A stretch of 64,000 nucleotides of DNA, taken from positions 2,852,001 through 2,916,000 of the forward strand of contig NZ_VFPA01000001.1 in NCBI RefSeq assembly GCF_006716445.1, given 5' to 3'. The notes under the pieces were generated by a model. The model ran no database searches. It was not told the DNA's origin and saw only the letters and a program-made list of their open reading frames with translations. The DNA is from Pseudonocardia kunmingensis (GTDB lineage: Bacteria > Actinomycetota > Actinomycetes > Mycobacteriales > Pseudonocardiaceae). The position numbers and the translations under genes are program-made. Shown here piece by piece: positions 14,990-24,212 of this stretch. Numbering within the stretch: position 1 is the stretch's first letter; each line of letters opens with the position of its first letter.

Positions 14990-17605
14990 TCAGCTCGACG
15001 TGACCGGCAGTCCCCTGCCGACGATCAGCCCGCCGGTGCCGCCCTCGGCCGTCGGGTCCAGGTCGACCCGGACCGTGTCGCCCTCGCGCACCTCTCCGGC
15101 CAGCAACTGCTTCGCCAGCTGGTCGCCGATCGCCGACTGCACCAGCCGACGCAGCGGCCGCGCTCCGTACACCGGGTCGAACCCGTTCATCGCGAGCCAC
15201 TCGCGCCCCGCGTCGGTGACCTCCAGCGAGAGCCTGCGCTTCGCCAGCCTGCGGCGCAGCACGTCGAGCTGGATGTCGACGATCGAGGTGAGCTCCTCGG
15301 TGGACAGCGCGTGGAAGACCACCACGTCGTCGAGCCGGTTGAGGAACTCCGGCTTGAAGTGCTTCTGCACGACCGCCATGACCGCGTCCCGGCGTCCGCG
15401 GTCGTCGAGCGCGGGATCGGCGATGACCTGCGACCCCAGGTTGGAGGTGAGCACCAGGATCGTGTTGCGGAAGTCGACCGTGCGGCCCTGCCCGTCGGTG
15501 AGGCGGCCGTCGTCGAGCACCTGCAGCAGCGTGTCGAACACGTCCGGGTGCGCCTTCTCGACCTCGTCGAACAGCACCACGCTGTACGGGCGACGCCGCA
15601 CCGACTCGGTGAGCTGCCCGCCCTGGTCGTAGCCCACGTAGCCGGGAGGCGCGCCGACGAGGCGGGCCACCGAGTGCTTCTCGGAGTACTCGCTCATGTC
15701 GATGCGGACGATCGCCCGCTCGTCGTCGAACAGGAACTCCGCGAGCGCCTTGGCCAGCTCCGTCTTGCCCACGCCGGTGGGGCCGAGGAACAGGAACGAG
15801 CCCGTGGGCCGGTTCTCGTCGGCGATGCCGGCACGGGCGCGGCGCACGGCGTCGGACACCGCCCGCACGGCCTCGGCCTGCCCGACCACGCGCTTGCGCA
15901 GCTCGTCCTCCATGCGCAGCAGCTTCGCGGTCTCGCCCTCGAGCATGCGGCCGGCCGGGATGCCCGTCCACGCGGACACGACGTCGGCGACGTCGTCCGG
16001 GCCGACCTCCTCCTTGAGCATCACGTCGGCGTCCGGTGCGGTGACGGCCGTGGACTCGGCCAGCTTCTTCTCCAGCGCCGGGATCCGGCCGTAGCGCAGC
16101 TCCGCGGCCCGGCCCAGGTCGCCGTCGCGCTCGGCCCGCTCGGACTCGCCGCGCAGCGACTCCAGCTGCTCCTTCAGCTCGCGCACCGACTCGATGGCCC
16201 CGCGCTCGTTCTGCCACCGCGCGGTGAGGGCGGACAGCTGCTCGCGCTTCTCGGCCAGCTCGGCCCGCAACGCGGCCAGGCGCTCGACGGAGGCCGCGTC
16301 GGGCTCCTTCGCCAGCGCCATCTCCTCGATCTCCAGCCGACGCACGGCCCGCTCGACGGTGTCGATCTCGACGGGTCGAGAGTCGATCTCCATCCGCAGC
16401 CGCGACGCGGCCTCGTCGACCAGGTCGATGGCCTTGTCCGGCAGGAACCTCGCAGTGATGTAGCGGTCGGACAGCGAGGCCGCGGCCACCAGCGCCGCGT
16501 CGGTGATGCGGACGCCGTGGTGCACCTCGTACCGCTCCTTGAGGCCACGCAGGATGCCGACGGTGTCCTCGGGCGACGGCTCGCCGACCAGCACCTGCTG
16601 GAAGCGGCGTTCCAGGGCGGGGTCCTTCTCGATGCGCTGGCGGTACTCGTCGAGCGTGGTGGCGCCGACGAGGCGCAGCTCGCCGCGGGCGAGCATCGGC
16701 TTGATCATGTTGCCCGCGTCCATCGCGCCCTCGCCGCTGGCGCCGGCACCGACGATCGTGTGGAGCTCGTCGATGAACGTGACGATCTCGCCCGCGCTGT
16801 CGGTGATCTCCTTCAGCACGGCCTTGAGCCGCTCCTCGAACTCACCGCGGTACTTGGCGCCGGCCACCATCGCCCCCAGGTCGAGCGACACGACCCGCTT
16901 GCCGCGCAGCGACTCCGGCACGTCGCCGGCCACGATGCGCTGGGCGAGGCCCTCGACGATGGCGGTCTTGCCGACGCCGGGCTCGCCGATCAGCACCGGG
17001 TTGTTCTTCGTGCGCCGCGACAGCACCTGCACGACGCGGCGGATCTCGGTGTCGCGCCCGATCACCGGGTCGAGGTCGCCGGAGCGGGCCCGCGCGGTGA
17101 GGTCGACGCCGTACTTCTCCAGCGCCTGGTAGGTGCCCTCCGGATCGGGGCTGGTGACCCGGCTCGACCCGCGGACCTTCGAGAAGGCCTCCTTCAGGGC
17201 GTCGGGCGTGGCACCGTGGCGGCGCAGCAGGTCGGCCACCTGGCCGCGGGCCGACGCGAGCCCGACCAGCAGGTGCTCGGTGGAGACGTACTCGTCGCCC
17301 ATCTCCGTGGCGAGCTGCTGGGCGGCGTTGATCGCGGCGAGGGCGTCGCGCGAGAGCTGCGGTGCGCTCACCGTGGAACCGGACGCCGAGGGCAGCCGGT
17401 TGCCCAGCTGCGTGAGCTCGGCGCGCACCCCAGCGGGGTCGGCACCGACGGCGGCCAGCAGCGGCGCGGCGATCCCGTCGCCCTGGGCGAGCAGCGCTCC
17501 CAGCAGGTGCGTGGGCCCGACATCGGGGTTGCCGGCCAGCGCCGCGGCCTGCGCCGCAGCGGAGATCGCCTGTTGCGTCTTCGTGGTGGGGTTGAAGGAA
17601 TCCAT
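14990..17605 (-). CDS. clpB: ATP-dependent disaggregase chaperone ClpB
   Basis: This 871-residue protein is full length. It has an N domain (1-145), AAA-1 with GEPGVGKT near 206-213, a coiled middle domain (about 400-530) that talks to DnaK, and AAA-2 with GPTGVGKT near 607-614. The AAA-1 Walker B is 'VTFIDELH' and the AAA-2 one is '[11 protein letters not shown]'. It rescues aggregated proteins with the DnaK system. A HAIR operator (17677-17697) lies 72 bp upstream, so HspR repression is expected, as for the dnaK operon. Confidence 0.97.
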   Translation of the reverse strand: MDSFNPTTKTQQAISAAAQAAALAGNPDVGPTHLLGALLAQGDGIAAPLLAAVGADPAGVRAELTQLGNRLPSASGSTVSAPQLSRDALAAINAAQQLATEMGDEYVSTEHLLVGLASARGQVADLLRRHGATPDALKEAFSKVRGSSRVTSPDPEGTYQALEKYGVDLTARARSGDLDPVIGRDTEIRRVVQVLSRRTKNNPVLIGEPGVGKTAIVEGLAQRIVAGDVPESLRGKRVVSLDLGAMVAGAKYRGEFEERLKAVLKEITDSAGEIVTFIDELHTIVGAGASGEGAMDAGNMIKPMLARGELRLVGATTLDEYRQRIEKDPALERRFQQVLVGEPSPEDTVGILRGLKERYEVHHGVRITDAALVAAASLSDRYITARFLPDKAIDLVDEAASRLRMEIDSRPVEIDTVERAVRRLEIEEMALAKEPDAASVERLAALRAELAEKREQLSALTARWQNERGAIESVRELKEQLESLRGESERAERDGDLGRAAELRYGRIPALEKKLAESTAVTAPDADVMLKEEVGPDDVADVVSAWTGIPAGRMLEGETAKLLRMEDELRKRVVGQAEAVRAVSDAVRRARAGIADENRPTGSFLFLGPTGVGKTELAKALAEFLFDDERAIVRIDMSEYSEKHSVARLVGAPPGYVGYDQGGQLTESVRRRPYSVVLFDEVEKAHPDVFDTLLQVLDDGRLTDGQGRTVDFRNTILVLTSNLGSQVIADPALDDRGRRDAVMAVVQKHFKPEFLNRLDDVVVFHALSTEELTSIVDIQLDVLRRRLAKRRLSLEVTDAGREWLAMNGFDPVYGARPLRRLVQSAIGDQLAKQLLAGEVREGDTVRVDLDPTAEGGTGGLIVGRGLPVTSS

Positions 17606-17676
17606 CCCCTCAGGTCCTCCTGCGTCGGGTCAGCCGGGCACCATCGTGCCCTGTCGAGAGGAACAACGTCAGGAAA

Positions 17677-17697
17677 GTTGAGCGTGTTCCGCTCAAG
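17677..17697. promoter_or_regulatory. HAIR (HspR) operator between clpB and the AAA gene
   Basis: TTGAGC-N7-GCTCAA (17678-17683 and 17691-17696) is the HspR-associated inverted repeat with one outer base pair changed from CTTGAG...CTCAAG. It lies 72 bp from the clpB start and 50 bp from the AAA ATPase start, so one HspR site can control both directions. Confidence 0.85.
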
Positions 17698-17746
17698 GAG
17701 CGGCCCGTGTCACTCTTCCGTGCCGGACCGCGAGATACTGCCGACG

Positions 17747-18985
17747 ATGTCTGACGACGTGCTCCTGACGAGTCTCCTCACCGCGGTCGACGCCGTCCCC
17801 GACGACGTCCCGCTGCGACTGCACGTGGCCGCGCTCCTCGCCGACCACGGCCGGGCTGCGGACGCGCTGCAGCACTGCAGCCACGCGCTCACCCGCGACC
17901 CGGGCAACGCCGACGCGCTGGCCCTGCTGCAGCGGGTCACGGCCGCGATGGCGCCCCCCACCACCCCGCTGCCCGTGGCACGGCCGGCTCGGCCGCAGCC
18001 GGAGCCGCAGCGCCTGCGGGGCTTCGACTGGGCGCAGGCCGAGGAGGAGGTCGCCGGGATCGAGGAGCCCCTCCCCGCCGAGGCCGACGCGTCGACACCG
18101 GTGGTGGAGGACGTCGAGCGACCGGCCGTCCGGCTGGCCGACGTCGGCGGCATGCAGCAGGTCAAGGAGCGGCTGGAGCTCGCCTTCCTCGGCCCGATGC
18201 GCAACCCGCAGCTCGCCAAGGCGTTCGGCAAGAGCCTGAGCGGCGGGCTGCTGCTCTACGGGCCGCCCGGCTGCGGCAAAACCTTCCTCGCGAAGGCGGT
18301 GGCCGGCGAGCTCGGCGCGAGCTTCTTCAGCGTCGGCGTCTCCGACGTGCTCGACATGTACACCGGTCAGAGCGAGCGCAACCTCGCCCGGATCTTCACC
18401 GAGGCCCGCCGCCACGCCCCGTGCGTGCTGTTCTTCGACGAGCTGGACGCGCTCGGGCAGAAGCGCTCCCACCTGTCGCACTCGAGCAGCATGCGCAACA
18501 CCGTCAACCAGATGCTCACCGAGCTGGACTCGGTGACCGCCGACAACGAGGGCGTCTTCGTCCTGGGCGCCACCAACCACCCGTGGGACATCGACAGCGC
18601 ACTGCGCCGGCCCGGCCGCTTCGACCGCATGGTGCTCGTGCTCCCGCCCGACGCCGCGGCGCGTACCGCGGTCCTGCGCTACCACCTGCGCGACCGCCCG
18701 GTCTCCGACGTGAACCTCGACCGGATCGTCAAGCTCACCGAGCACTTCTCCGGCGCCGACCTGGCCCACGTCTGCACCACGGCCGCCGAGCGCGCCCTCG
18801 CGCTGTCGATGCGCGACGGGCGGCTGCACGCGCTCACGACGAAGGACCTCGAGGCGGCCGTCAAGGAGGTGCGCCCGAGCACCGGACCGTGGTTCGCCAC
18901 CGCCCGCAACGTGGTGGCGTTCGCCAACACCGACGGCGAGTACGACGACCTGTCGGCCTACCTGCGGAAGAACAAGAAGCTGTGA
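17747..18985 (+). CDS. AAA ATPase (Cdc48/FtsH-like single ring) with N-terminal TPR
   Basis: This 412-residue protein has a TPR-like pair at ~22-66, a Pro-rich linker (70-120) and one AAA domain. Walker A is GPPGCGKT (172-179), Walker B 'VLFFDELD' (227-234), sensor-1 Asn277 and arginine fingers Arg288 and Arg291 ('RRPGRFD'). No protease domain is present. It is probably an unfoldase or remodelling ATPase. It is divergent from clpB across a HAIR site and overlaps the TPR/membrane gene by 4 nt (GTGA). A longer upstream frame is a clpB antisense shadow. The name and substrate are unknown. Confidence 0.85.
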   Translation: MSDDVLLTSLLTAVDAVPDDVPLRLHVAALLADHGRAADALQHCSHALTRDPGNADALALLQRVTAAMAPPTTPLPVARPARPQPEPQRLRGFDWAQAEEEVAGIEEPLPAEADASTPVVEDVERPAVRLADVGGMQQVKERLELAFLGPMRNPQLAKAFGKSLSGGLLLYGPPGCGKTFLAKAVAGELGASFFSVGVSDVLDMYTGQSERNLARIFTEARRHAPCVLFFDELDALGQKRSHLSHSSSMRNTVNQMLTELDSVTADNEGVFVLGATNHPWDIDSALRRPGRFDRMVLVLPPDAAARTAVLRYHLRDRPVSDVNLDRIVKLTEHFSGADLAHVCTTAAERALALSMRDGRLHALTTKDLEAAVKEVRPSTGPWFATARNVVAFANTDGEYDDLSAYLRKNKKL

Positions 18986-20022
18986 CCACAGCCCCGGGCA
19001 CCGCGGCGGTGCTGGAGCGCGCCGAGGCCCTGCGGCAGCTCGGGCGGCTCGACGAGGCGGAGCGGACGCTGCGCGAGGCGCTGGCGGGGGAGCCCGACGA
19101 CCCCGACCTGCTCGGCGCCCTGGGGTGGGTGCTGTACGTCGCCGACCGGCACGCCGAGGGGCTCGCGGCCGCCGAGGCCGCCACCGCCCGGGCCCCCGAG
19201 GACGCCCGCCACCACCTGCTGCGGGCCGTGCTGCACGCCGCGCTCGGGCGGCACGACGACGCCGTGGCCGCCGTGGGCGCGGCGGGCTCGCTCGCCCCGC
19301 AGGATCCCGGCACCGCCCGGACCCGCGCCCGCGTCCTCGCCGCTGCAGGCCGGTTGCGCGAGGCCGGGGACGCCGCACGGCACGCCGTCGCGCTCGCCCC
19401 CGAGTCCTCGGCCGCGCACCTCCTGCTCGCCGACATCGCCGACGACCTCGGGGACCGGCGGACCGCCCGCCGCGCCTACGAGGAGTCGCTCCGGCTGGAC
19501 CCGCAGAACGCAGTCGCCCGACACGACCTGGCCGTCCTGGACGTCAACACCCGGCACCCCGCCCGGGCCCTGCGCGGGCTCGTCGAGGCCGGGACCCTCG
19601 ACCCCACGCTGCCGATCGTGCTGCGGACGATCACCGTGGTGCTCTGGAAGCTGTCGTGGCGGCTGCGGATGCTGTTCGTCGTGGCGACGATCGCCTGCGT
19701 CGCGGCAGCGGGCCCCGCTCCGGACGCGTCCACGTGGTCGGCCCGCGCCGCCGCGTCCGTCGCGCTCCTGGTGATCGGCCTGCTGGTCCGGCGGACGGTG
19801 CGCACCCTCCCGGAACGCACCCGCCCCGCCGTGCGCGCCGCCCTGCGCGCGGACGGCCCGCTCCGGTTCACCTACCTCGCCATCACCGTGTGCGCGGTGC
19901 TGTTCCTCGCGGTGGCCGTCACCGGGGTCGGCGTGTTCGCCGCGTTGGTCTGGCTCGTGCTCGGCCTGCTCGGGGCGCTGGCGATGGTGGTCGGCCTGGC
20001 CCGCCGGTTCCGCCGGACCTGA
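18982..20022 (+). CDS. TPR protein with four C-terminal membrane helices
   Basis: This 346-residue protein has five to six TPR-like helix pairs (about 10-200; e.g. 'AEALRQLGRLDEAERTLREAL', 'ESLRLDPQNAVARHDLAVLD'). Four membrane segments follow at about 224-242, 253-270, 294-313 and 315-338. It should be a membrane dock for protein partners. Its start overlaps the AAA stop (GTGA), so the two are coupled and probably form one machine in which the TPR protein recruits the ATPase to the membrane. No homologous system of known function comes to mind. Confidence 0.8.
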   Translation: MTTAPGTAAVLERAEALRQLGRLDEAERTLREALAGEPDDPDLLGALGWVLYVADRHAEGLAAAEAATARAPEDARHHLLRAVLHAALGRHDDAVAAVGAAGSLAPQDPGTARTRARVLAAAGRLREAGDAARHAVALAPESSAAHLLLADIADDLGDRRTARRAYEESLRLDPQNAVARHDLAVLDVNTRHPARALRGLVEAGTLDPTLPIVLRTITVVLWKLSWRLRMLFVVATIACVAAAGPAPDASTWSARAAASVALLVIGLLVRRTVRTLPERTRPAVRAALRADGPLRFTYLAITVCAVLFLAVAVTGVGVFAALVWLVLGLLGALAMVVGLARRFRRT

Positions 20023-20037
20023 GCCCGGGGACCGCTG

Positions 20038-20808
20038 TCAGCGGGGCCGCAGCAGCCGCGAGCTCGCACCACCGAGGTGCGTGGTGCTGGGGAAGCGCCT
20101 GCGGGCGGCGTGCGGGCGCGGGCGCCAGCGCGGCGTCTGCTTGGCGCCGAAGTAGTCGCCGCCCTTGCGGCCGGGGTCGTCGGTGCCCCACTCGCGCTTC
20201 TCGTGCACCCGGGCCATCCGCGGGATGTGCTTACGGCAGTGGATGTAGGCCTCCTCCACGTCCACGACGACCCAGCGATCGGGGCGCGGTCCGGGGTCGG
20301 AGGCCGTCGGGACCTGCGGGAACACCGCCGCGAAGTCGGCAGCCTCCACGACCCGCGCGTTGCCGTTGACGTGCAGCCCGATCAGGTCCTGCACGAAGTC
20401 GACCATCAACAGGCCGACGTGCGCGTTCTCCGCGATGTTGCCCAGGCTCGCGTGCACGCCGTTGCCCCGGTACTCCGGGTACGCGAGCGTCCGGGCGTCG
20501 AGCACCCGGATGAAGCCGGGAGGCCCGGCGCGCAGCGACGCGTCGCACTCGCCCCTGCCGTCCGCGGAGGCGACGAAGACCATCTCCATCCGTTGGACGA
20601 AGGCCATCATCGTCGGCAGGAGCCGGTCCCGGACCTGGTCGGCGTAGAAGCGCCGAGCGCGCGTCTCGGTGCCGTAAGCGCACTGGAGCTCGTGCTCGCC
20701 GGCCGATCCCGGCAGCGGATCATGTTCTACGGACGGTGACGGTACGTCCACGGAGTGCTGAACGGTCACCGAACGGGTGTGAGCGAGGGGCTGGGTGCGC
20801 GGAGCCAC
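20038..20808 (-). CDS. Pyridoxamine 5'-phosphate oxidase-family flavin-binding protein
   Basis: This 256-residue protein has the split-barrel FMN-binding fold: 'MVFVASADGRGECDAS', 'GFIRVLD', 'NIAENAHVGLLMVDF' and 'LIGLHVNGNARVV'. Members reduce or oxidise small molecules with FMN or F420; it need not make pyridoxal phosphate. The C-terminal ~50 residues are Arg-rich and extra. The start is uncertain: GTG 20808 and GTG 20769 both fit. It is divergent from the globin-reductase gene with a 119-bp gap, and the two are often neighbours, which suggests a shared role in nitrogen-oxide or flavin chemistry. Confidence 0.77.
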   Translation of the reverse strand: MAPRTQPLAHTRSVTVQHSVDVPSPSVEHDPLPGSAGEHELQCAYGTETRARRFYADQVRDRLLPTMMAFVQRMEMVFVASADGRGECDASLRAGPPGFIRVLDARTLAYPEYRGNGVHASLGNIAENAHVGLLMVDFVQDLIGLHVNGNARVVEAADFAAVFPQVPTASDPGPRPDRWVVVDVEEAYIHCRKHIPRMARVHEKREWGTDDPGRKGGDYFGAKQTPRWRPRPHAARRRFPSTTHLGGASSRLLRPR

Positions 20809-20927
20809 GCCACCACCGTGCCATCCTCGCGCTCGAGAGTCACCGGATGGCGTTGCGCGCGATAGGCTGACCCCCCGGGACCCCGGTCCCGCGTTCCCCG
20901 TTCGTCGAGCAGGAAGAGCCGGCCTCC

Positions 20928-22100
20928 ATGACCGCTGAACAGTTGCTCACCGCCGGCCTTCCGACGATCGGTGAGCCCCGCGGCGTGGAGACCGGGAGGA
21001 TGCGGCTGATCCGGGAGAGCTGGGCGGCCGCCGAGCCGCACAGCGACGAGATGGGGCGGCTGTTCTACGCCACGCTGTTCCGCATCTCCCCCGAGACGCG
21101 CGACCTGTTCCCGGTGAACATGGAGGTCCAGCGCAGCCGGCTGATGCGGGCGCTCGTGCACTTCGTGCAGATGGTCGACCGGCCCGAGGACCTCATGCCG
21201 TTCCTCGAGCAGCTCGGCCGCGACCACCGCAAGTTCGGCGTCCTCGCCGAGCACTACGACGCCGTCGGTCAGGCGCTCATCGGCGCCATCGGCAAGCACG
21301 CGGGCGAGGCGTGGGGCCCGCAGGCGCACGAGGCGTGGGCGGAGGCCTACGACGACCTCGCCACCGCCATGCGCACCGCCGCACAGGCCGAACGCGGCCC
21401 GGCGTCGTGGCTGGGGCGTGTCGTGCAGCACACCCGCATCGGCTGGGACCTCGCCGTGATCACGCTGCAGACCGCGGAACCCGTGCCGTACCGCGCCGGG
21501 CAGTACGTGAGCGTCGAGACACCGCAGCGCCCGCGCCTGTGGCGCTACCTCTCACCGGCCAACGCCCCCCGCGAGGACGGCACCCTCGACTTCCACGTCC
21601 GCGCCGTCGACGGCGGCTGGGTCAGCCGGGCGATCGTCGCGCACTCCCAGATCGGCGACACCTGGCGCATCGGCCCGCCCATGGGCCGCATGCAGGTCGA
21701 CCCCTCGTCGGACCGCGAGCTGCTGATGGTCACCGGCGGCACCGGCATGGCGCCGATCAAGGCCCTGCTCGAGGACGTCGCGCAGCGCCCGGAGCAGCCC
21801 CGCACCCAGGTCTTCGTGGGCGGCCGCACCTGGGACGACCTCTACGACTTCACCAGCCTGCGCAAGTTCTCCTACAGCAACACCTGGCTCGACGTGATCC
21901 CGGTCGTCGAGGACGACGAGGGCGCCTCCGGCGCCGAGCGCGGCACCCTCGCCGACGTCGTCACCCGCTACGGCGCCTGGTCCGACCACGACGTCCTGGT
22001 CTGCGGCTCGCCCGCGATGATCCGCGCCACCGTCTCCCGCATGCTCGTGGCCGGCACGCCGCTGGACCGGATCAAGTACGACCCGTTCACGATGGACTAG
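20928..22100 (+). CDS. Flavohaemoglobin-like globin/FAD-NAD reductase fusion
   Basis: This 390-residue protein has an N-terminal globin (about 22-155) with proximal His near 100 ('LGRDHRKFGV'). The ferredoxin-NADP reductase-type module has 'RPRLWRYLSPAN' for FAD, 'VTGGTGMAPIKALL' for NAD(P) and 'VLVCGSPAMI' at the end. Flavohaemoglobins turn NO and O2 into nitrate; this shorter actinobacterial type may instead act on other oxidants. The ATG at 20928 has AGGAAGAG 13 bp upstream. It is cytosolic and ends before the IS-interrupted gene. Confidence 0.83.
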   Translation: MTAEQLLTAGLPTIGEPRGVETGRMRLIRESWAAAEPHSDEMGRLFYATLFRISPETRDLFPVNMEVQRSRLMRALVHFVQMVDRPEDLMPFLEQLGRDHRKFGVLAEHYDAVGQALIGAIGKHAGEAWGPQAHEAWAEAYDDLATAMRTAAQAERGPASWLGRVVQHTRIGWDLAVITLQTAEPVPYRAGQYVSVETPQRPRLWRYLSPANAPREDGTLDFHVRAVDGGWVSRAIVAHSQIGDTWRIGPPMGRMQVDPSSDRELLMVTGGTGMAPIKALLEDVAQRPEQPRTQVFVGGRTWDDLYDFTSLRKFSYSNTWLDVIPVVEDDEGASGAERGTLADVVTRYGAWSDHDVLVCGSPAMIRATVSRMLVAGTPLDRIKYDPFTMD

Positions 22101-22266
22101 GCGTTAGTCCTCCGGGACGATGGCGCTGCACTCGCATCGGCCCTGCTCGTCACGTTCTCGGGAACCGCGCTAGCCCGGCGACACTGACAATTTCCAGGCC
22201 ACGCACCACTCTCCCGCGACGCGAGCCACTTACGTATCGGCGGTCAACGAATGCTGATCATCCCAG
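22101..22266. other. Spacer upstream of the IS-interrupted gene
   Basis: No gene or strong hairpin is visible. It should hold the terminator of the globin gene and the promoter of the interrupted ORF. Confidence 0.4.
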
Positions 22267-22341
22267 ATGAGCGACGACTCGGCAGACTGGGCGGCCATCG
22301 TGCCGGACATGAACCGTCCTGGGATCGCGAGAGGCTGACGT

Positions 22342-23334
22342 TCAGGCCACCTCGCCCCGTTGGGCGATGGTGTGAGCATACATGACTTCCCGCTCTATTG
22401 GTGTCATGTAGTCGATGGATGAGTGGATTCTTTCGTGGTTGTACCAGCGGACCCACTCGGCGGTCTCGCGTTCGACCTGCCGAAGTCCGACCCAGTTCCG
22501 GCGGCTCGCACCGGGCACGATCAACTCGGTCTTGTAAAGGCCGATCGTGGATTCCATGAGGGCGTTGTCCAGGGCGTCGCCGACCGTGCCGATCGATCCC
22601 GCGATCCCGGCCTCGGCGAGCTCCTCAGTGAACGCCAGGGCCGTGTATTGTGAGCCGGCGTCGGAATGATGGATCAGACCGCGGGCGGTGAACTCGCTAC
22701 TCGCCCGCCGGCGCGCCGACAGCGCCTGCGCGAGCGCGGCCGTGACCAGGTCGCTGGTCTTGCTCATCGACGCCCGCCACCCGAGAATCCTGCGCGAATA
22801 GACGTCGGTGATGAACGACACGTAGCAGAACCCGCTCGCGGTCCACACGTAGGTGAAGTCCGCGACCCAGATCGCGTCCGGTCGGTTCGGCGTCTTCCAG
22901 CCGCGTTTGACCAGGTCCGGGTGCCGTGGCGCGCGCTCGTCCCGGCTGGTGGTCACGGTGCGGTGCGCGCCGCGGCGCACCCCCTGTATGCCCGCGATCC
23001 GCATCAGCCGCCCGACCTGATCGCGCCCGATTCGCAGTCCTGCGCGGCGCGCAGCGTGCCACATCTTCCGCACTCCGTACACGCGCTTGTTCCGCCGATA
23101 CAGGTCCACGATCGCGTTCACCAGATACGCTTCCTCCAACTCGCGTGGCCGGACCGGGCAGGTCAGCCACTTGTAGTAGGTTCCCGGGGCAATCTTCATG
23201 CCGTGCTCGGACAGTACGGCGCAGATCGGCTCGACCCCGAAACGGTGTCGATAGGCGTGGACGTAGCAGAGCTTTACTTGAGTCGGCGGTCGAGCTCCGC
23301 CGCCGCGAAAAAGGCACTCGCAGTCTTCAGAATC
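22342..23334 (-). CDS. IS3-family transposase OrfB (DDE integrase domain)
   Basis: The ATG-started part (23199-22342) encodes 285 residues. An integrase core has the triad Asp in 'WVADFTYV', Asp in 'HHSDAGSQY' and Glu in 'NALMESTIG', and the C-terminal 'YNHERIHSSIDYMTPIERE' is typical. The frame is open upstream to a stop at 23335-23337, giving '..HRFGVEPICAVLSEHG', which relatives make by ribosomal frameshift from orfA. The frame is -1 to orfA. A run of five T on the coding strand (23308-23312) is a possible slip site, although not a canonical heptamer. Confidence 0.9.
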   Translation of the reverse strand, partial: DSEDCECLFRGGGARPPTQVKLCYVHAYRHRFGVEPICAVLSEHGMKIAPGTYYKWLTCPVRPRELEEAYLVNAIVDLYRRNKRVYGVRKMWHAARRAGLRIGRDQVGRLMRIAGIQGVRRGAHRTVTTSRDERAPRHPDLVKRGWKTPNRPDAIWVADFTYVWTASGFCYVSFITDVYSRRILGWRASMSKTSDLVTAALAQALSARRRASSEFTARGLIHHSDAGSQYTALAFTEELAEAGIAGSIGTVGDALDNALMESTIGLYKTELIVPGASRRNWVGLRQVERETAEWVRWYNHERIHSSIDYMTPIEREVMYAHTIAQRGEVA

Positions 23335-23606
23335 TCATTGACCCGCCGCAACTCGGCGTTCTCGGCGCGCAGCCGCCGCAACTCGGCCGCGGTATCGGCC
23401 GAGCCGTCCGCGTCCGACCTGGCCGGGCGAGCCGCGCGCTCCTCGGCCTCCACCCAGTTCCGTATCGTCCCCGGGTTGATGTCCAGCAGCTCACCGACGT
23501 GCTTGCGGGCGGCGAGCTTGGACGCCCCGTGATCACGCAGCCGGTCGGCGTACAGGCGCACGGCGCGGGCACGGGTCTCGTCATCGAACTTCCGAGGTGC
23601 GGGCAC
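23274..23606 (-). CDS. IS3-family transposase OrfA (helix-turn-helix)
   Basis: This 110-residue protein has an N-terminal helix-turn-helix ('AARKHVGELLDINPGTIRNWV') and a C-terminal leucine-zipper-like helix ('ELRRLRAENAELRRVNEILK') that joins OrfA and OrfAB. It ends in 'ELDRRLK', the usual place where OrfA passes into OrfB. It binds the inverted repeats and controls transposition. It is intact. Confidence 0.9.
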   Translation of the reverse strand: MPAPRKFDDETRARAVRLYADRLRDHGASKLAARKHVGELLDINPGTIRNWVEAEERAARPARSDADGSADTAAELRRLRAENAELRRVNEILKTASAFFAAAELDRRLK

Positions 23607-23956
23607 GGCTCCAGTCTCCTTGCTAGATCAGGAGCCTCTCCACGACCCAGGGCGGTTCAGACATGCTGGCACACATCGTCGACCAGGTCAGTGCAAGCCT
23701 CCCTGACGGTCTCGCGCTGCTCGCAACCCCTCACATCGCGCTCACGACCACGAACGGAAAGCCACGCCTGTTGGCCACGCAAGTACCCCGCATTCCTACT
23801 GTGGTCGCCAGGCAAGACCTACCCGACATCGCTACGGACATCCTCGGGGACATACAGGACCTCGTGATCGGCCATCTCGCCACACCGTGGCCGCTCACAG
23901 AAGCGGGACTGGGCACTCACCCCGTAGGAAACCGTATCCGCTGGCTGGTACCTTGA

Positions 23957-24212
23957 CGATCTTCGGTGACAGCTGCCCACCTGGCTCGATCACCGGTCTT
24001 CGTCGCGGCGGAGCTGCTCGAGAGTCTCGCCGAGAGGCCGGAGCCCGGGCCGCTGCGGTCGCGGTCGACGGCCGGTCAGACCGCCCGCGTGCCCCAGCCG
24101 GAGTTTCCGACGAGCAATGAGATCCTCCAAACGCTGCTCGTCCTCGCGTGCCGGAACCAGCCCACCGCCCAACTCCTCACCAGGCATGCCAGACAAAGTA
24201 GCCCTGCGCCGG
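23957..24212. other. Spacer between the split gene and hspR
   Basis: I see no gene with a ribosome site here and no strong hairpin; the long frames through it are antisense to hspR. Confidence 0.4.

Larger units (their letters stand above)
22310..23659 (-). mobile_element. IS3-family insertion sequence, 1,350 bp, apparently intact
   Basis: The ends are imperfect 27-bp inverted repeats (TGAACCG[T/C]CCTGGG...GAGAGGCT, 21 of 27 matching) at 22310-22336 and 23633-23659. It is flanked on both sides by GACA (22306-22309 and 23660-23663), a 4-bp target duplication, so it went in by normal transposition and recently enough to keep it. It carries orfA and orfB in -1 relation and a complete DDE triad. 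Confidence 0.92.
22267..23956 (+). pseudogene. Small hypothetical gene split by the IS3-family element
   Basis: ATG 22267 opens 14 codons up to the IS (left part MSDDSADWAAIVPD). The frame resumes exactly at 23663 (MLAHIVDQVSASLPDGL...) and ends at 23956. Removing the IS with one GACA target copy restores one 111-codon frame. As it stands, the left fragment reads ten codons into the IS end and stops. The protein is not recognised; it has no signal peptide or membrane helix, and its second half is rich in Ile, Leu and Asp ('DIATDILGDIQDLVIGHL'). Confidence 0.75.

Noticed and set aside
15311..17746. Very long plus-strand open frame across clpB joined to the AAA gene
   Set aside because: It is the antisense shadow of clpB in GC-rich DNA; only the part from ATG 17747 has AAA motifs and a plausible start.
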